A stretch of 64,000 bases of DNA, taken from positions 82,541,470-82,605,469 of the forward strand of contig OW121848.1 in the NCBI GenBank assembly GCA_933228895.1, given 5' to 3'. The position numbers and the translations under genes are program-made. The notes beneath the pieces are model-generated. The model was not told where the DNA came from. It worked only from the letters and a program-made list of their open reading frames with translations, and did not search any database. Origin of the DNA: Platycnemis pennipes (taxonomy: Eukaryota > Arthropoda > Insecta > Odonata > Platycnemididae). This document shows positions 24,001-37,922 of this stretch, piece after piece (position 1 is the stretch's first letter; each line of letters begins with the position of its first letter).

Positions 24001-27000
24001 CAGGCACTCGTCGGAAAACGTAATAGTGGGCCGTCCCGTGGACGTAGACTGAGATTGTCTTTTAAAGAGGCACACAAAAGGAAATAGAGCGTTAAATGAG
24101 GCGGAGATAAAGTTTTCAGCATCCGCCGGCATTGCTCCTCCATTACCGTTTACTGAGGGCCGTTGGGGAGGGCGTTCGCCCCTTGGGAATCCGGAGACGT
24201 GGATTTTTCCAGATACCGCTCACTTCTCTCAGTTCTATTTCTTAGGTGCGCCTATGGTGCGTCTAAGACATTCGCTAGCTGCTCTAGAGCGCTCATAGAA
24301 TCCCGCATAAAACTTTCGAAAATTAAACGAAAATTAGATTTCTTAACTCTGAATAAGGATAAGGTCCAACGGTAAAAAGTTTTCTTCAGGCCCTTTTTTA
24401 CATTATCTTTCCCAATTCTATATTTCCGGGTGGTGTATTTCCGAGTTACGTGAATTTGAATCATATAATATTAAAGGACTATAATGGAAATATCTTTCTA
24501 CGTCTAGGAGATTCGGTATTCTTATCGTTGTCATTTTTCGAATGCAATGCAAGCATTCTTTCGAATGGCTCTAGAGCCGACTCCCAACTGTAGTGTTTTT
24601 AAAATAAATCAAAAACTGAAATAGCAATATTTAATTTTACCTTGCGATAGAATCAAATATATTATCGGATCAAGTAAATTGAAACAACAAAATAGTGTAT
24701 GCTAATATATTCGGATGGACTCATGAAGCTGTAATGCAACTGAATTTAAGATATGATAAACATGTCAACACAAAATATTACCGTTCATTTAGAATCCCTT
24801 GCCCCAAGTTGTAAATTTTCGTTTCCGTGAAAAAGTGTAAATGTTTGCTTTCTTCTCGGATTTGATGGTTGCCATTTCGATTGCGGAGTGCGCCTGTCTT
24901 CATCCCGTCACACCCTAATCCTAAAAAATTCCCTTCTCACCCTAATCCTCTGCCCACGTCCCTTTGGTTATCCTCCAAGATCTTTCCTCCTCCTCTTCAA
25001 TCCTCTTCACATTCCTCCTCCGCCCTCTCCCATTCCCTTCGAACGAGGGAACACTCTTTCCCGTCCGGCCTGCGCCCCGGCTGCTTCCCCATTTTGGCCT
25101 CGCCGTGATGGAATGGGTTTCAGGGAATCCGTCCAGGAAGGGAAACGCCGATGCCGGAGCATGCAGAGTGACGCGCCATGCCTCCTTGGCTGCACGCTGC
25201 ACCACTCGCCTACGGAAACAATTCTCGGGGCTTGCTGTAGGCGGGTAATGAAAGGTCCGCGCTCCCGAGCACGGAACAGATGAGCCTCGTCCGTATTGGA
25301 ACGAAACCGCAGAGACGTGCGGGACGACTTCTTTCTTTTTCGAACCGAAGGCCGTGCATCCTCACGTCTCCGACGCGTCTGGGGGGAAAGGTGACTTGTT
25401 TTCTCTTAAATGGGGGATTCCCAGGCGTCCAACCGTTGGTGATTGTCGCAAAATCTGATCAAATTACGGTAGAACTCATTTAGTTTTCACAGCTTCCCAC
25501 CCAATTCTTCAATTTCAGTTTCCAGCTCTTCGTCACCAGGCTGATTTTATGTTGCTCCAGCAACCATATCTTCGAATTAGTTTTCATGGGGACAAGTTTG
25601 ATAGAACTCCGTGGCTTTAGTGTGATATTTATATTGCTTAGAATGACATGTTTGCCCAACGAATCCTTAGTCAATGCTTAATTCGTTTTGACCGGCAATA
25701 ATTCCGTGGAGGTTTCCTTCCCTAAGAAAGGTGTGATCTTTGCGATATTTGAGGGAATAGTGTACCTAAATGTTTTGGAGGACTTAATCTCCTCTGGAAC
25801 AAAAAAAAAATTTCTAACCTTTTCAATACGAATTTGTGGGCAGGGTAGTTGAATATTCGGGAATGAATTGATATTAGTTGCCGAAGTGAATGCCTCGAAC
25901 TCCGTTGAGAAGGTGACGGTATCTTGAGAAGCTCCTGGAAAGGCATTTGCACGACAGGAGTAACGTCTTTATTGATTTGTTACCAATGCCTTGAAGCTTG
26001 AGAATTCTGAGTTGAAGAGATGCCTATTCAGTCTTCTCAGGTATTCACCAAATCAAAAGGCGGACGAAATTCTCTTCATCTCTTTCAATGCCAATCTCTC
26101 GCTAAGAACTCCAGCTAATTAGGAGCTTTTGCTTGGTGAAAAAGTAATTGGTTTTGATACCACTCCTTTTCATGATTCCAGGGATATTACTACTATAATA
26201 TTAGTGAGTACGTACAAGCATAAGCATTCTGAGCCAACGGTGGTATTCTGTTCCGTTATATCTGCTAAGTTTTCCCCTCAGTCTTCTCAACACCTTATCT
26301 TATCTTGGCTATCGAACCGGTACGCTGCGTGTCAAATATGTTATCAGCCCTCTCACACGTCCATCGAGCATTTTTAGATGGCATTTTGAGGGAATTATGA
26401 TTAACGATGAATTAGACTAGACTTCGTTACTCATTTGTTCGGTTAGGGAGTCGCTATGCATATCCTCAAATATGTATTTTCACAAGCGAAGCATACCTGA
26501 AACATTAACTATCGGTTATTGATATATTCCTTTGGTATTTGATGATAACCCACCTTCTGAATCCCTCGCGAGACTGCTAATGAATGGTGATGCGAAAATT
26601 ATAATGCTTTCATGGATACTAACCATTGGTAATTAATTGCTTTCACGAGACGAAACATGGAAATCCTCGATACTGTGTAGCTTATCAGATCGGCTGCTTT
26701 CATTTAATTGAAAATCGACGGACTGAAGGCGTAAATTTTCGTTTAAGATTACATTTATTTATAAAGTCCTTTCTAACATTCGCGTTTATATGTACTTTCT
26801 TTCGGAAAATGGGGTTTCATGTATCATTCTTGAGAATCGATTTTCGTGATGAAATTCTTTTCTTTGTCTGTTTGTATGTCATGGTTAGGTGATGCGTGTA
26901 TTTTTCACGATTGATCACAGCTCACTCACGTTACTGTATCCTCCATCCCCCTGCTATTCGTCTATTCTTTTTTCTTCCGAGTGAATCGTCATCTTGCCCG

Positions 27001-28814
27001 CATTCCTCGTGCAAAATGAATTCCCACTTGGAGCAAGATCCCTTTTTTACGCGAGGCACTACCCTACTTCGCATGCTCAACCAGCTCCACTTCGATCTTG
27101 TCTGGGGCATAAGGGAATATCTCGATGTTTCCGATTTCTCCTCATTTCTTAAAGACGTGCACCTTACTTATCGACTTGGAGGAAAGGGAACCATTACGTC
27201 GGTTGTGTTGCTCTCTGTAGACCGACTTATAGATTTGGAGATGATTAATAGTACCTATACACCATAGCGAGACGATTTAGAGTGATTGTCGGCAGATGAG
27301 GAATCGGGCTGTTCCCTTTGCAATCGTGTTCTCTACCGTAAACCCTAAAGCTGTGCGGAAAAACACGATTTCATTCTTCGGTGATGCGTGAGATTTTGCT
27401 GTTTTTGCGAATCTGCTACGAGACCCATGGAACGCATAGGAATTCTCTTCGGATTCGGGGAGTCACGTATTTCCCCTTGCGCGCGTGAATCGCTGATGCC
27501 GCTGATCATTCATTTCCTTGGCATTCCCCCCACTCCCTCACTTGTATCCCCCCCCCCTCTTCCCTTCCCACCCTCGGTACTAAAACGAAGCGATGGGAAC
27601 CGCCCTAAGCCGGTTAACTGCGATTCCGCCGGACGAACCTCTTTTATTCGTTCTTTTTACCCGCGAAGTTAGAAGCAATTATGATGTGCAATTATATCTT
27701 GAATTATCCGCATTGATACGCAGATTTCCATTACTTGATGGCCCAAAATATTTCTGACTCGTGTGAACAGATTCGGCTCTTAAGCTCTTAAATAATGTTA
27801 TTTGACTTAAGCTCTCGTTTATTTATAGTTGCGCTTGCCTCCTCGTTTTACGATTCTTTTCCCTCCCTTTTATCAAGTGTATGCCGATATCTTCATTCCA
27901 GCAAGGGAGGCTCAGAAGTTTTTACTGTCGTAATAAACTCTTATTTCATAACTTTTCCTCTTGAAATCTCTGTACCTCTCTCTCCTACTCTCTCTTTGCT
28001 TGCCTGCGTCTCAGTTAAGCTGGTTCATAATGAATGGATGCTTGAATAAATTCATTAAGTATTTTCTTGCCAGAAAAATAGGCAGCGAAGGGTGCCAAGG
28101 TGCCCTAAACTTCGCGCATGCATTCTACCAGGAGTTCTTCTTTCGGTGTTCAAGCTGTCCAGGATGGAATGTCGGTTTAGATCGCTTTTCTTTTCAAATT
28201 ATGGCACTTATCTCCGTTCACGCACTTTGTATTCATCGTCGCTTGGCCCCAGAGAGTGAAGTTGTTGCTCCCTGTAACCAAGTGGAAGACTTATTCCTCA
28301 TCGAACCGTGAACGCAACACGAAGAGATGGGCCATACTAAATGTTTCTGCGTAACCTGCCAGGCCACAATGATGCAGAAGTCATTGCGTGAATACAAACC
28401 TTGCCACTTGCGGTTACCACATGTTTTCTGACAGATTTGGGATAATCACCTGCAGCTTTCAGTAGTATTCATAAACATTTTACGAGCATGTGAAGCGTAA
28501 TCGAATTGAATTATGAGGTTTCTGAGGCTCATTTTCCAATGGCAAATGCCAGAGATTCCATCCGCATTACAGGAGTGAGTCGGAGATGTGCTTCGAGCGT
28601 GGTATGACACGACTACCCCCTCTCCCCTGCTCCCACCCCACCCCCCCACCGCAACCTATTCACATTCGCCTTATTGAACGAGACACTCGAGTGACACCAT
28701 CCAAGCCCGTTTATTGACACCGGCAGTGAGTTTGGCCGCTCGGTTCTTGCCTCCTCTTTAAACCGAAAAGAAACGCTCCCATGCTGCTCCCACCGGTGGG
28801 TCCAAGAGTTAAGT

Positions 28815-30140
28815 TTCCTTTGCGTGGCGGCGGCGGCGTCGGAGAATGTGGTGTGGGGGTTGGCAGGGCGGAGAGGGGGGGAGGGGTGGTTGTGTGATGC
28901 GAATGGGAGGCCGGTAGGGGCGCCGAGTCGAGCCAGGGAGTGGAGGGGAGTGAGCGAGCGGTCGGTGGTGGGGGAAAGGAGGGAGCAGGGCGTTGCCGCT
29001 TGGCGCTGAGGAGGGAGGGGAGCGAGGCAGTCGTGTTTTCGTATAGAGGTCGTTGCCTTCTCTCTCGCCTCTCCGTTTCTTCCTTTCTTTTCGTCTCTCT
29101 CTCCCTCTCGTTTCCTCTTTCCCTTCCTTCCTGGGCGGGCTGGTAGGTGCGTGGCGGCCGAAATAGCCAAAGGAGATTTCATTTCTACGTCTCTTCCTCT
29201 CACTCAAACCCCTCTTCCCTTTGTCCCCCCTTCCACACTCAACCTCCTTGCCCCCTGCTATTTTTCCATTTCCTCATCTCCGTGTTTTCCTCTCGCATTA
29301 TTCTCTCTAACGTGTCCTTCCATTTTCTCCGCCTAAGTCACCTTTATAGATCTTTCTTTTCCCTCACTTGCTCTCTCGTGCGCCGTCACGAGTTCGGCTT
29401 CGATCGAAAGCCTCCCCCCCACCCCTCTCCATCTGCCTCTTCCTTTCCTCGAAAAACAGTCGCTCAACCCTGCTAAAGCGTCCCTCCCCTCACGTTCGCA
29501 CATTGGGTTCGTTCGCCCGCTCTCCGCGCGTCGGTTGCCGCCCTCTTTAACCTCTAATTTTTGTTGGCTGAGCCCTCCTCCTCGGTATCTCTCCCCTTTT
29601 CCTCTTTCCCTTATAATCGTCCTACCCGTTCTTTCTTCCTCCCTTCCGCATTTTAATCCCTTCCCATTATTTTCCCCAAAATTTGCTGCTCCTTCCCGCT
29701 TCTCTTCTTCATCGCTGCTCACTCTCTTATCTCCTCCCTCCTGTTTCTTCCCGTCTAGTCCGTCCATATCCGCGCTGCATTAAGTTGTCCCGCACCCCCC
29801 GTATTCTTCTCTCTCTCACTCCCACGCAACGGACGCATCGCTCGCGTCACACACCTGCCGTTTCGTCAAGTAACTCCCTCCTCTCTCTTCCCTCATCTCC
29901 TTTCTGGCGTCTAATATTTCTCTCTCTCTCTTGAGCCTTATCTCTGGGGGCGTCGTTTCGTTCTCGGCGGTGCCCCGCGGCGCTCTTTCCTTACTCTTTG
30001 TGCACTTATCACAGTCGCCTTCGAAACCCGTCTCCGAGGGTCCCCTCTCTGCTTCATCTCCCATCTTTTGAGTGTGTCGGCCGTCCCCTTTTGTCTTCTT
30101 CCTCTTGATATTTCTCTCTTTCTCTCCTTACATTCTGGTC
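28815..30140 (+). repeat. Purine-to-pyrimidine switch block
   Basis: About 200 bp of GA-rich, CpG-containing DNA (28815-29020) is followed by about 1.1 kb that is almost all CT on the plus strand. No exon signals are recognised. Confidence 0.75.
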
Positions 30141-31423
30141 GTGCCTAGACGCGAGTGTGTCCCCACCCATCCGCGCCTCGCTAAATTTTCGTCCTTCCTT
30201 TGTTTTCTGCGATTTTCTTCCTTCCCACCTCTGGAGAGAGAGATGGGGTGAGGTGGCGTTTTGCTCATCGCATAACGGAATAGGAGCCGTCAAGGGCCGC
30301 AAGTTGGATTGCATTCAAAAGGTTAATATGCATGTGGTCTCAGGTTAGACCGGAGGGCGATGAAAATTACGCCGTTGAGTTTTCGGTGGCTTTTCGTCTC
30401 GAGAGACGGGGGTGTACGGGCTGTGTCGCGTTTTATTGATCACGATAACAAGCTTTTTGTGTCGGCGTGAAAAACGATTTTCGTCCATCGTCCCACCATT
30501 GCGAAGGCGGACGTACTCTAATTTGCTGAGGCCACATAGTTTTTGCATATTTTAAAGGACGGAACCCACAAGTTTTTTTTGCATTTCATGCCATTGCCCC
30601 TGCCTTTTTCTCTGCCCACTGCAAATGGCTTCGGGGGACAAGTAGCTTTGATCATGACGTTTCTGTCCTTTTCCTGCGTTTCCGGCGCCATTGTTTAATT
30701 TTTCAGGACGAAATTCGGCCCCACGGTGGGCAATCGTTTTTCAGCCCCGGTTCTGTCTTACGCCATTGGTTTAGGTACTTTGGCGGTGGATGCGAACTGT
30801 TGCCGTTGTTATTGACGCTCACTATGTTATTTCCTTTTTGTCGACTGTCGGAAAATTTGCTTTAATTTTCTGTTGTTCGTTGCATGAAGCATAGAGTATG
30901 TTCTCTTTGCGCAGTTTCTTTTCCTTTATCGCATCGCCATTCACGATAAATATCTGACAGCTGTGATATTTCCTGATCGGGCTTCCGCCCCGAGTCTCTC
31001 TGCACCTTAACTGCGCCACCAAAAGTTTTCGGAAAAAGGTTCAACCCTACAAACGCGGAAGTGTTTTGCGGCGCGGCGGCAATATTTTTAAAGAGCCGCA
31101 TAAATCCCTCTCCCTCCCCCCTCCCACTCCGCCTAACCCCAACCCCTCTCCCTCCCCTTTTGCACTTTCGCCCGAATAATGACGCAATTATGAGAATAAA
31201 TAAAACATTTCGCTCGACCTATCCGAGACATTTTTGTTTTTATCGACGTCCCTCGTTAGCATTTTAAATCGCAGTTCAATTCGTCGATTGTCATCTCCCG
31301 CGTATCGGGTCGTTTCCTTTGAGAGGTTATCGAACTTTTGACGGTGGCGTCGAAAATTTTTCGAAGGTCTATTTCGCGACAAAGAGATGTTTAAGATGAA
31401 TTCTCTGTGCATGCTTCACGGCC

Positions 31424-31681
31424 TTAAACTACACCCGGTGTTCCCCGTCCCCAATAGTCATGACGGTCTTTCCAACGGCTCCATCGCTCAGCCTCCGTCT
31501 TCATCTTCTTGGCAGATATTTTTTTGTACTTGAAGACATGGGATAAAATAGCTCTTCGCATTCCATATTTGTTGGCTACCCGTTTATTTGTTTCATCTCT
31601 TTGATGCCGGGGGCCATCGGACTTGGACGTTTTTTTTATTATTTTGAGATTTCTGGGATGCATGAAAGCTACAAGTTGCAT
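31424..31681 (-). other. Unassigned 85-codon ORF, basic
   Basis: A Lys/Arg-rich peptide without low complexity and with no recognised domain. It has no visible splice context or neighbours. Chance or a transposon relic is likely. Confidence 0.12.
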
Positions 31682-32100
31682 TGACCTTCTTATAGACGGT
31701 ACCTGGGGTTAATGCAATTTTCCTCGTCCAATTACTTTTTGGAAATTGTAGAAGTGGCATTGTCTTGAGTTTGAATCATATGATTAATCGTGTCTCGTTG
31801 TTATGGGAAGCGGGTCCCTTCAGGAGTTCCCGCATTTTGTTCTGCGCCTTGGGATAATGAACATTGATTGCCACCCTCCTTTTAAGACGCGATCCTTCCT
31901 TTTATTGTTAGAGTTAGTCTTTTACGATGTTCCGCTAAATAGCAAGACCTGCAAAACAAAACCTCCGGAAAGATGCGTGAAGCAAGTCGTGAAATATATA
32001 AAGGGAGAAGAATATTATTTGCATAAAAATGCTAGTTGAGTGTAATCGAGCGGAAAGCCGCGTGGGCCCGTTAATCACAGGATTGACGATCATTGACGGT

Positions 32101-32247
32101 GAAGATGCTCCAATTTCTGGGATTATACCATACCAACCAACTTAATTTTAATCTTAGGATGAACATGACATCCATCTCGGAGGTGGGACTCGAACTCGGG
32201 ATAGGTGTGCCAAGACGGTTCGCTACTGTCCAGGCTACCGTAGGAGC
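32101..32247 (-). mobile_element. tRNA-derived SINE, family B, copy 4
   Basis: On the minus strand a good B box (GAGTTCGAGTCCC) follows a head with GTAGCCTGGACAGTAGCG. The body GATGGATGTCATGTTCATCC and the TTGGAGCATC tail match the family. Confidence 0.7.
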
Positions 32248-35200
32248 AGATTCTTTCAATGTTCTCTCTTTAAGTTTTCTATTTCTCTCCGTTAAGTATT
32301 GCTCTATGCTGCCTGATTCATTCAAGATATTTGCTCTCTTTCTGCGAAAATCCCCATACATCTAAATTGTTGCAATTTCTTTTCAAATTTGTATTATTAT
32401 CGTTATGATATTCTTTATTCAGTCATTGCCTTTTTTCATCCTATTCTTCCCTTTCCTGCATAGAGTATGACGTAATTTGATGTCCATAGCGGATATTTTT
32501 CTCGCCCCTGTTCAATCAAAAACTCCTCCTGAGTTTGAACCGTAGTCTTCTGACTCATCATTCCAGGAAAAAACACCCCCAGCGCTTTCTCTGTGAGTAG
32601 TAGAGAGTTCGTCGAGGCTTCTTTGCCTTCTTTCCCCGTGAACTTACATGCGGGAGTTATTTCCTCTACCGTGCCTATGGTTTCGCCGATAAGTCTGTTG
32701 CAAGGGAAATAGTGCTACCTGGATTCTTATATGGGTTTCCTATGGTTCATACTGGATGTATTCCCTTCTGGTCTATAGCCAAGTTCACCCTGCTGATCGC
32801 TCGATACACTCTTCCGCTCCTACAGAATGAAATAGTTTTACAGGATGCACGAAAAAAAGGTACTCCTCGGTACATGAATGATACACATAATAGCGAAATA
32901 CAAATTTCTTGTCCAATAATTGATTTAACCGATGGAAACTTTATAAACTCCCTGGTGAATAGGGGCTATAACCGCTCACGTACTTTTAAATAATTTGATA
33001 CTGTTTCAGAAACGTACCTATATGGTTTGAAGCGAAGATGTAAACTTACATAGCGATGAGTGGTAGGTAAACGGGATTGTTGCACCAGCATATTTTGTGA
33101 AAAAACTAATTTGCAAATTGCAAAAGTAAACTCATGGATTTTCTTGTCAATCTGAATCCTAGTATAATGGCTCTGTGTTAAGTGACGACTGACCGTTTTG
33201 TTTTTCTTGGAGTTCTCAGCTTCCCGGATGTGTCCTAAATTTTTCACTCGCAGAACAGGACGGTCTGGTTCTCGATGGAATTCTGTGAAGTGCCAAGGAA
33301 GGTTTATCTTTTCCTGCGTAGTCTCGGAACTCATGGATGTGAAACTGCCAAATCATGGTCGCTACTTTCTTCAACTAAAATTTTTGTCTTCTTTTCGATA
33401 TGTTCGAATACCACGCAATATTGCAGGAATCTACTGAAAATATTAGGAGTTTAGAAGAAGAAGGAGAATAACTAAAATCTAAATACTTCAAGGAGTTCTG
33501 AATCGAGATACAAAACAGAATTGACGCTCGTAGAATGAATCAAAGTGGTTAATTTTAAAAACGTTGAAATCCCACCAATTTGTTTTTTTTTGTTGGGCCG
33601 AGATTTTTATGATTAAATGGGTTTAATTGGATCATTATGATGACTCTTAAGTATGGGGAGGTGGATCGTAAACTGCGTATACCTCTCAAAGGTTGTTAAT
33701 TTATTTCTCTTAAAATGGTGTAATGCGAAAGAGTCTTCCATCGGATCGATACTGTTTAAGATAATTTCGATTCATGGTGAAGTCACTCTAGTTAGGAACA
33801 CGGAAGCGATTGCCTTTGGCCACTGCTGAATCTATCATTCCCGAGATGACCAATGGTTTTTATTGATAGCACCAGTGGAAATTTTGGGGTGAAATTCAAT
33901 TTTTTTACACAACTCTCTGTTCTTGCTCCAAAAAATGGATCAAGTGGTCCTGCTAACAGTAGCATTATTCTCCGTCTATGAGCAACGAAAGAAGGAATAC
34001 ATGTGTGTGAGAGAGAGTTATGCATTGCGAGAGACTTCTAATCGTTGATTATGAATTCCATCCGTTAGTAATATTTTTTTGAACCGGGAACAATTTTTGG
34101 AGACATCTCATTCGATCTTTCAATGATGATGACAGGTTATATGACCTCTGAGAAAATTATTAGAAGTCTATTGAGGATATACTGATAAGCAAGCTGCATC
34201 TTCCATAATTACACGTATGTATATGCATTTTTCGATAATATTTTTACCTAGGGTGTTCTTTCCTAATTGATATGTCTCAATTTTATTGTGCTCGTTTTTA
34301 TTGATTAGGAATCATTGTGGGAAATATAGTACATTTAGAATCATTAAAACTGAAAAATATTAAAAAATCGAAACAGTTTAATCATTTTGGTCATACTTTT
34401 GTTGCCAATATATTATACGTTCCATGTGCTTCCTTTAATTACTCAGTCACCGGAAAAAAATTGAACGTTACTATCATGTGACCATATATCCTCCTAGCTC
34501 TCATTGTGCCCGAGAAGCTCTTGGCTTTGATACGGACGAGCTTATTGCAGGTATTCTTTATGTCTGTGTTACACCTCCAAAAAAATCACCACGGAACTCT
34601 CCACGTTTTCATTGGAACTTAAGCGTAGTATTAGTTATATTTTTTGTATAAATCGGCATCTTTTTCTGCCAATCTGTAAATTTTCTGCCTGTTAGATCGA
34701 TAAAATAGAGACAACGTGCTAATTGCGTTCTTAATTCCCAAAATTTTAATATCTTGGCATGATATTTTAATAATGTGAAATAAAATGTTTTTGCATGAAA
34801 TTTGTATATAAGTAATAACGAGTACTTCGCACCAATATTATCAAAATGATAGGGCCTGTTATTTGCATTTAATTGTTAATATAGCACCCGCATCTATGGT
34901 ATAGGAGAAATTCTTGACATCTCCCCCCAGGCAGTAACACTTAAAGATGAGAAACTTGTGGTAAGGGGTCGAAGAATACACAAGCTCAGCTCGGAAAAAC
35001 TGCCCCTAAAGGCAAACTAAAGTTTTTCGTGCATTGACCCTGTGGGACTTGTGAAGAGAAGTCATTGGCATTAATTTAAAGGCTGGACTTATTAAACAGC
35101 GCTAGATAAGAGAGCAGGAACTTTCATTGCACTCTTCTCATTTCGGCCGTATCACATTAGTTGAAGAACTTGCTCAAATTTCTCGTCAGCCTCCCTTGTT

Positions 35201-37379
35201 GCCCCTCTCCCTCAACTGTCTCCCAACTCTTTTCCCTTCCTTCCCTACTCTGCCGCCGTAATTTAGAAGGTAACTGGAAAGCATCCTCCCCGTCAATATC
35301 CGTCTACCCCCCCGACCCCCCGACTCGGTCTCTGCTTTGTGATCTCCCCCCTGTCCTCATCCCCGACTACGCCTCTTCTATCCAGCCTGGGGCGATGTAG
35401 ACGTCTATTCCCGCCCTCTTTGTACCGCGACGTAGTGTTCGTCGTCTCCGCGGAATATCGAGCTGAACGGACAAAGAAGATGCATTCTCCGCTAATTGAT
35501 TGGCCCGCATGGATTGTTTCACTTGTTCTCCCCCGCCTCCCTGCACCCTCGTCGAGTTTCCAGGCAGCACCCTCTCGAGACGCGGCTGCGCCGTGCGAAC
35601 GAATCGCTCTTGACGGGCCCTACGTACGGACTCGCCGCTCCTCGGTCGTGAATTCGTAAATGGTGCCGCCGTCAGGTGTGACTGGCCCCGGAAGGGCGTG
35701 GGGTGGTCGAGGGGTGGGCAGACGGGATCATCCTTCTTGCGTGTAACACTTGGTGTTGTTCTACGTGGTAGGTTATCGTGGACCACTCCGATTCTCTTTT
35801 TACACTCTTTTCTTGAGGTTTCCTTTGAGGGAATTTCATTCTTGAGCTAAGCATTACTTCCCCCTCACTATTTTCTTTAGTATCCGAGGTATTATATTCT
35901 CCGTTAGTCCAGTATGCCTTGCGATCACGTGAAATTTTCCATTTGTTTCAGTCTGCGCAATTATTTTGTGCCTATCTATGGCTTACTTTTACAAGGGAGT
36001 ATCATTACCTTAAAATTTATAAGATTTATCTTTTTCCTTTTTATATCCCTCGCTGATACTAATTTTCAATACTTTTAACTACGGTTTCTTCACCTTACGG
36101 CTGACCGGCTTGATCCCATATCCTCCTACTTAGTCCTTCACGTAGCTCTCCTTACGCATCTTAAGTCATTTCTAAAGCGTATGTGTCTAGGAGCGCTGGC
36201 GGCAACTTAACTCACACCTGCTTATGGGACACTTCCGTGAGGCTGAGGTAAAACAATCTACTATGCCCATTTTGAACTCCTAACCGAGTGTTCATTTCTG
36301 GGCAGTGCGATAAGGGAATATGCAGAGCTAATCGTGTGCCTGGCTCTATCAAATGACAAAGTTTTGGTAGTTGGTGCGTTAAAAGGAGTTCCCCTAAGAG
36401 ATGGCAATTGAAAAAGTTTTTTTTAGTGAAACGGTACTTGCTCAGTTCGCTTGCGAGAAAATTGGGACGATGCGATTACTATTCAGCGTGGATATAACTT
36501 TCTTCCCATCATAGACCGCTCCCTGAGGAATATTCCCTATACCCCATATTCCCGGAATTCCCTTCAGTTATCCCTCCTCCCCTATCTACGGGGCAGCGGT
36601 CGCAAACAGCAATCGCCGCCGGCTCTCCTCCCCGCACCCGTCTTCCGGTTGCTCCTCTCCTTCCTTCCTCCCTTCCCCACTCCTTCGTCCACCCACCACC
36701 CCCCTTCATTCCCCGCGGGCGGGCGAAAAGGCCCAAATGGAATCCATCCTCCCACGCACTCTCTCTCTCATACCGCATCCTCCTCATCCCCTCCTCACTA
36801 TGACAACGTCTCCTTCCCCACAGCCCCTGCCCCTTTCAAGCAGTTACCACTTGCGCCGAAGATCGATTCTGAGACGAATCAGGTGCGTTGAATCGCATCT
36901 AACGCTCACTCGTTTCGGGTCTAATCTAATCCCGTTTGACATGTCGAAAGCTTGCATCAGCGCTTCTTCCGCTTGATGGAAGTTAATTCTGATGTTGATT
37001 GCCGCGACCGCCCTAAAAATGTTGTTTTGGTAAACAATGCATGGCCACGATGGAAATAATTGACGTAGCGATGCGTCAAAATAGGTTTGGTCGTGAAAAT
37101 ATCAAAATAGCAAGAAATCTTTTACTTTTGTGTTTAAGAGAATATTACGCTTCCTTTCTTTAGTAATTTATGTTATATTTGCGTTCCCTACGTTGGTTAC
37201 TTTTACCAGATAAACATTAAACATTTCGAAGCCGAATTACGTCCCGCTACTTTCTTGCCCGAGTAAAACTTAAGAGGTTGAAATGGACACGTGGAGGATA
37301 TCTTGTTTTCAGGATTAGTTCCATTGTTTCGTGTGTGCTGGGAAATGGTTTTTTGATTCTTGCGGAAAAAAGTTCCTGT

Positions 37380-37780
37380 TAGTTGTCCATTTGCTGCTCC
37401 GCCTCTCTTCTTCCGTCATGTTCACGTGACCTCTTCCTCTGCCTGCACTCCTTCTCTCCTCCTCCTTTTCTCTCCCTGTCAGTTTCCCACTTCCGCATTT
37501 TTCCTTCCGTCACTCCCTTTCCCCGTCATTTCCTTCCTCTCGCTTATGTCAGCGATATGTCTCTCCTGTTTCTTCCACCTCCCTTCTCTCTTCCGCTACT
37601 TTCTTTGCCCTTCTTCTCCCGTTTTCTAAGAGTTCTTCGCCCCCGCCTTCCATTCCTTTTTCCCTCAATGTTTGTGACATTTCTGTCAGTTGGCACTCAG
37701 ATATATTTCTCGCGGAGACGTTTTTCTGTCGACATTTCACCTTTCTTTCTCTCTCCCTCTCGTCGACTTTCTCTAGGGAT
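37380..37780 (+). repeat. Polypyrimidine-rich block
   Basis: CT-rich for about 400 bp, running directly into SINE copy 5. Confidence 0.7.
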
Positions 37781-37787
37781 TCTTTTC

Positions 37788-37922
37788 GGCCGCGATGGAT
37801 AGGTACGTAACCAAGGGTCGCAGATTCGAATTCCGTTTCGGGCATGGAAGATGTGTTTGTCTTAGAATAAAAAAAAGTTAGACAGTGCGGAATAACCTCA
37901 AAATTTGGAGCACCTAAAAACA
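37788..37922 (+). mobile_element. tRNA-derived SINE, family B, copy 5
   Basis: The head is shortened, but the B box CAGATTCGAATTCC, the body GGGCATGGAAGATGTG and the TTGGAGCACCTAAAAAC tail are clear. An A-rich insertion lies in the middle. Confidence 0.65.

Larger units (their letters stand above)
19071..32100. other. Presumed intron, middle part
   Basis: No exon was recognised. It contains the CT microsatellite, the SINE A tail, the possible SINE B remnant and the 28.8-30.1 kb composition block. At 23553-23560 there is a TATAAAAG, without enough context to call a promoter. Confidence 0.5.

Noticed and set aside
23566..24132. 188-codon minus-strand frame
   Set aside because: Composition-driven, with no motif and no splice signals.
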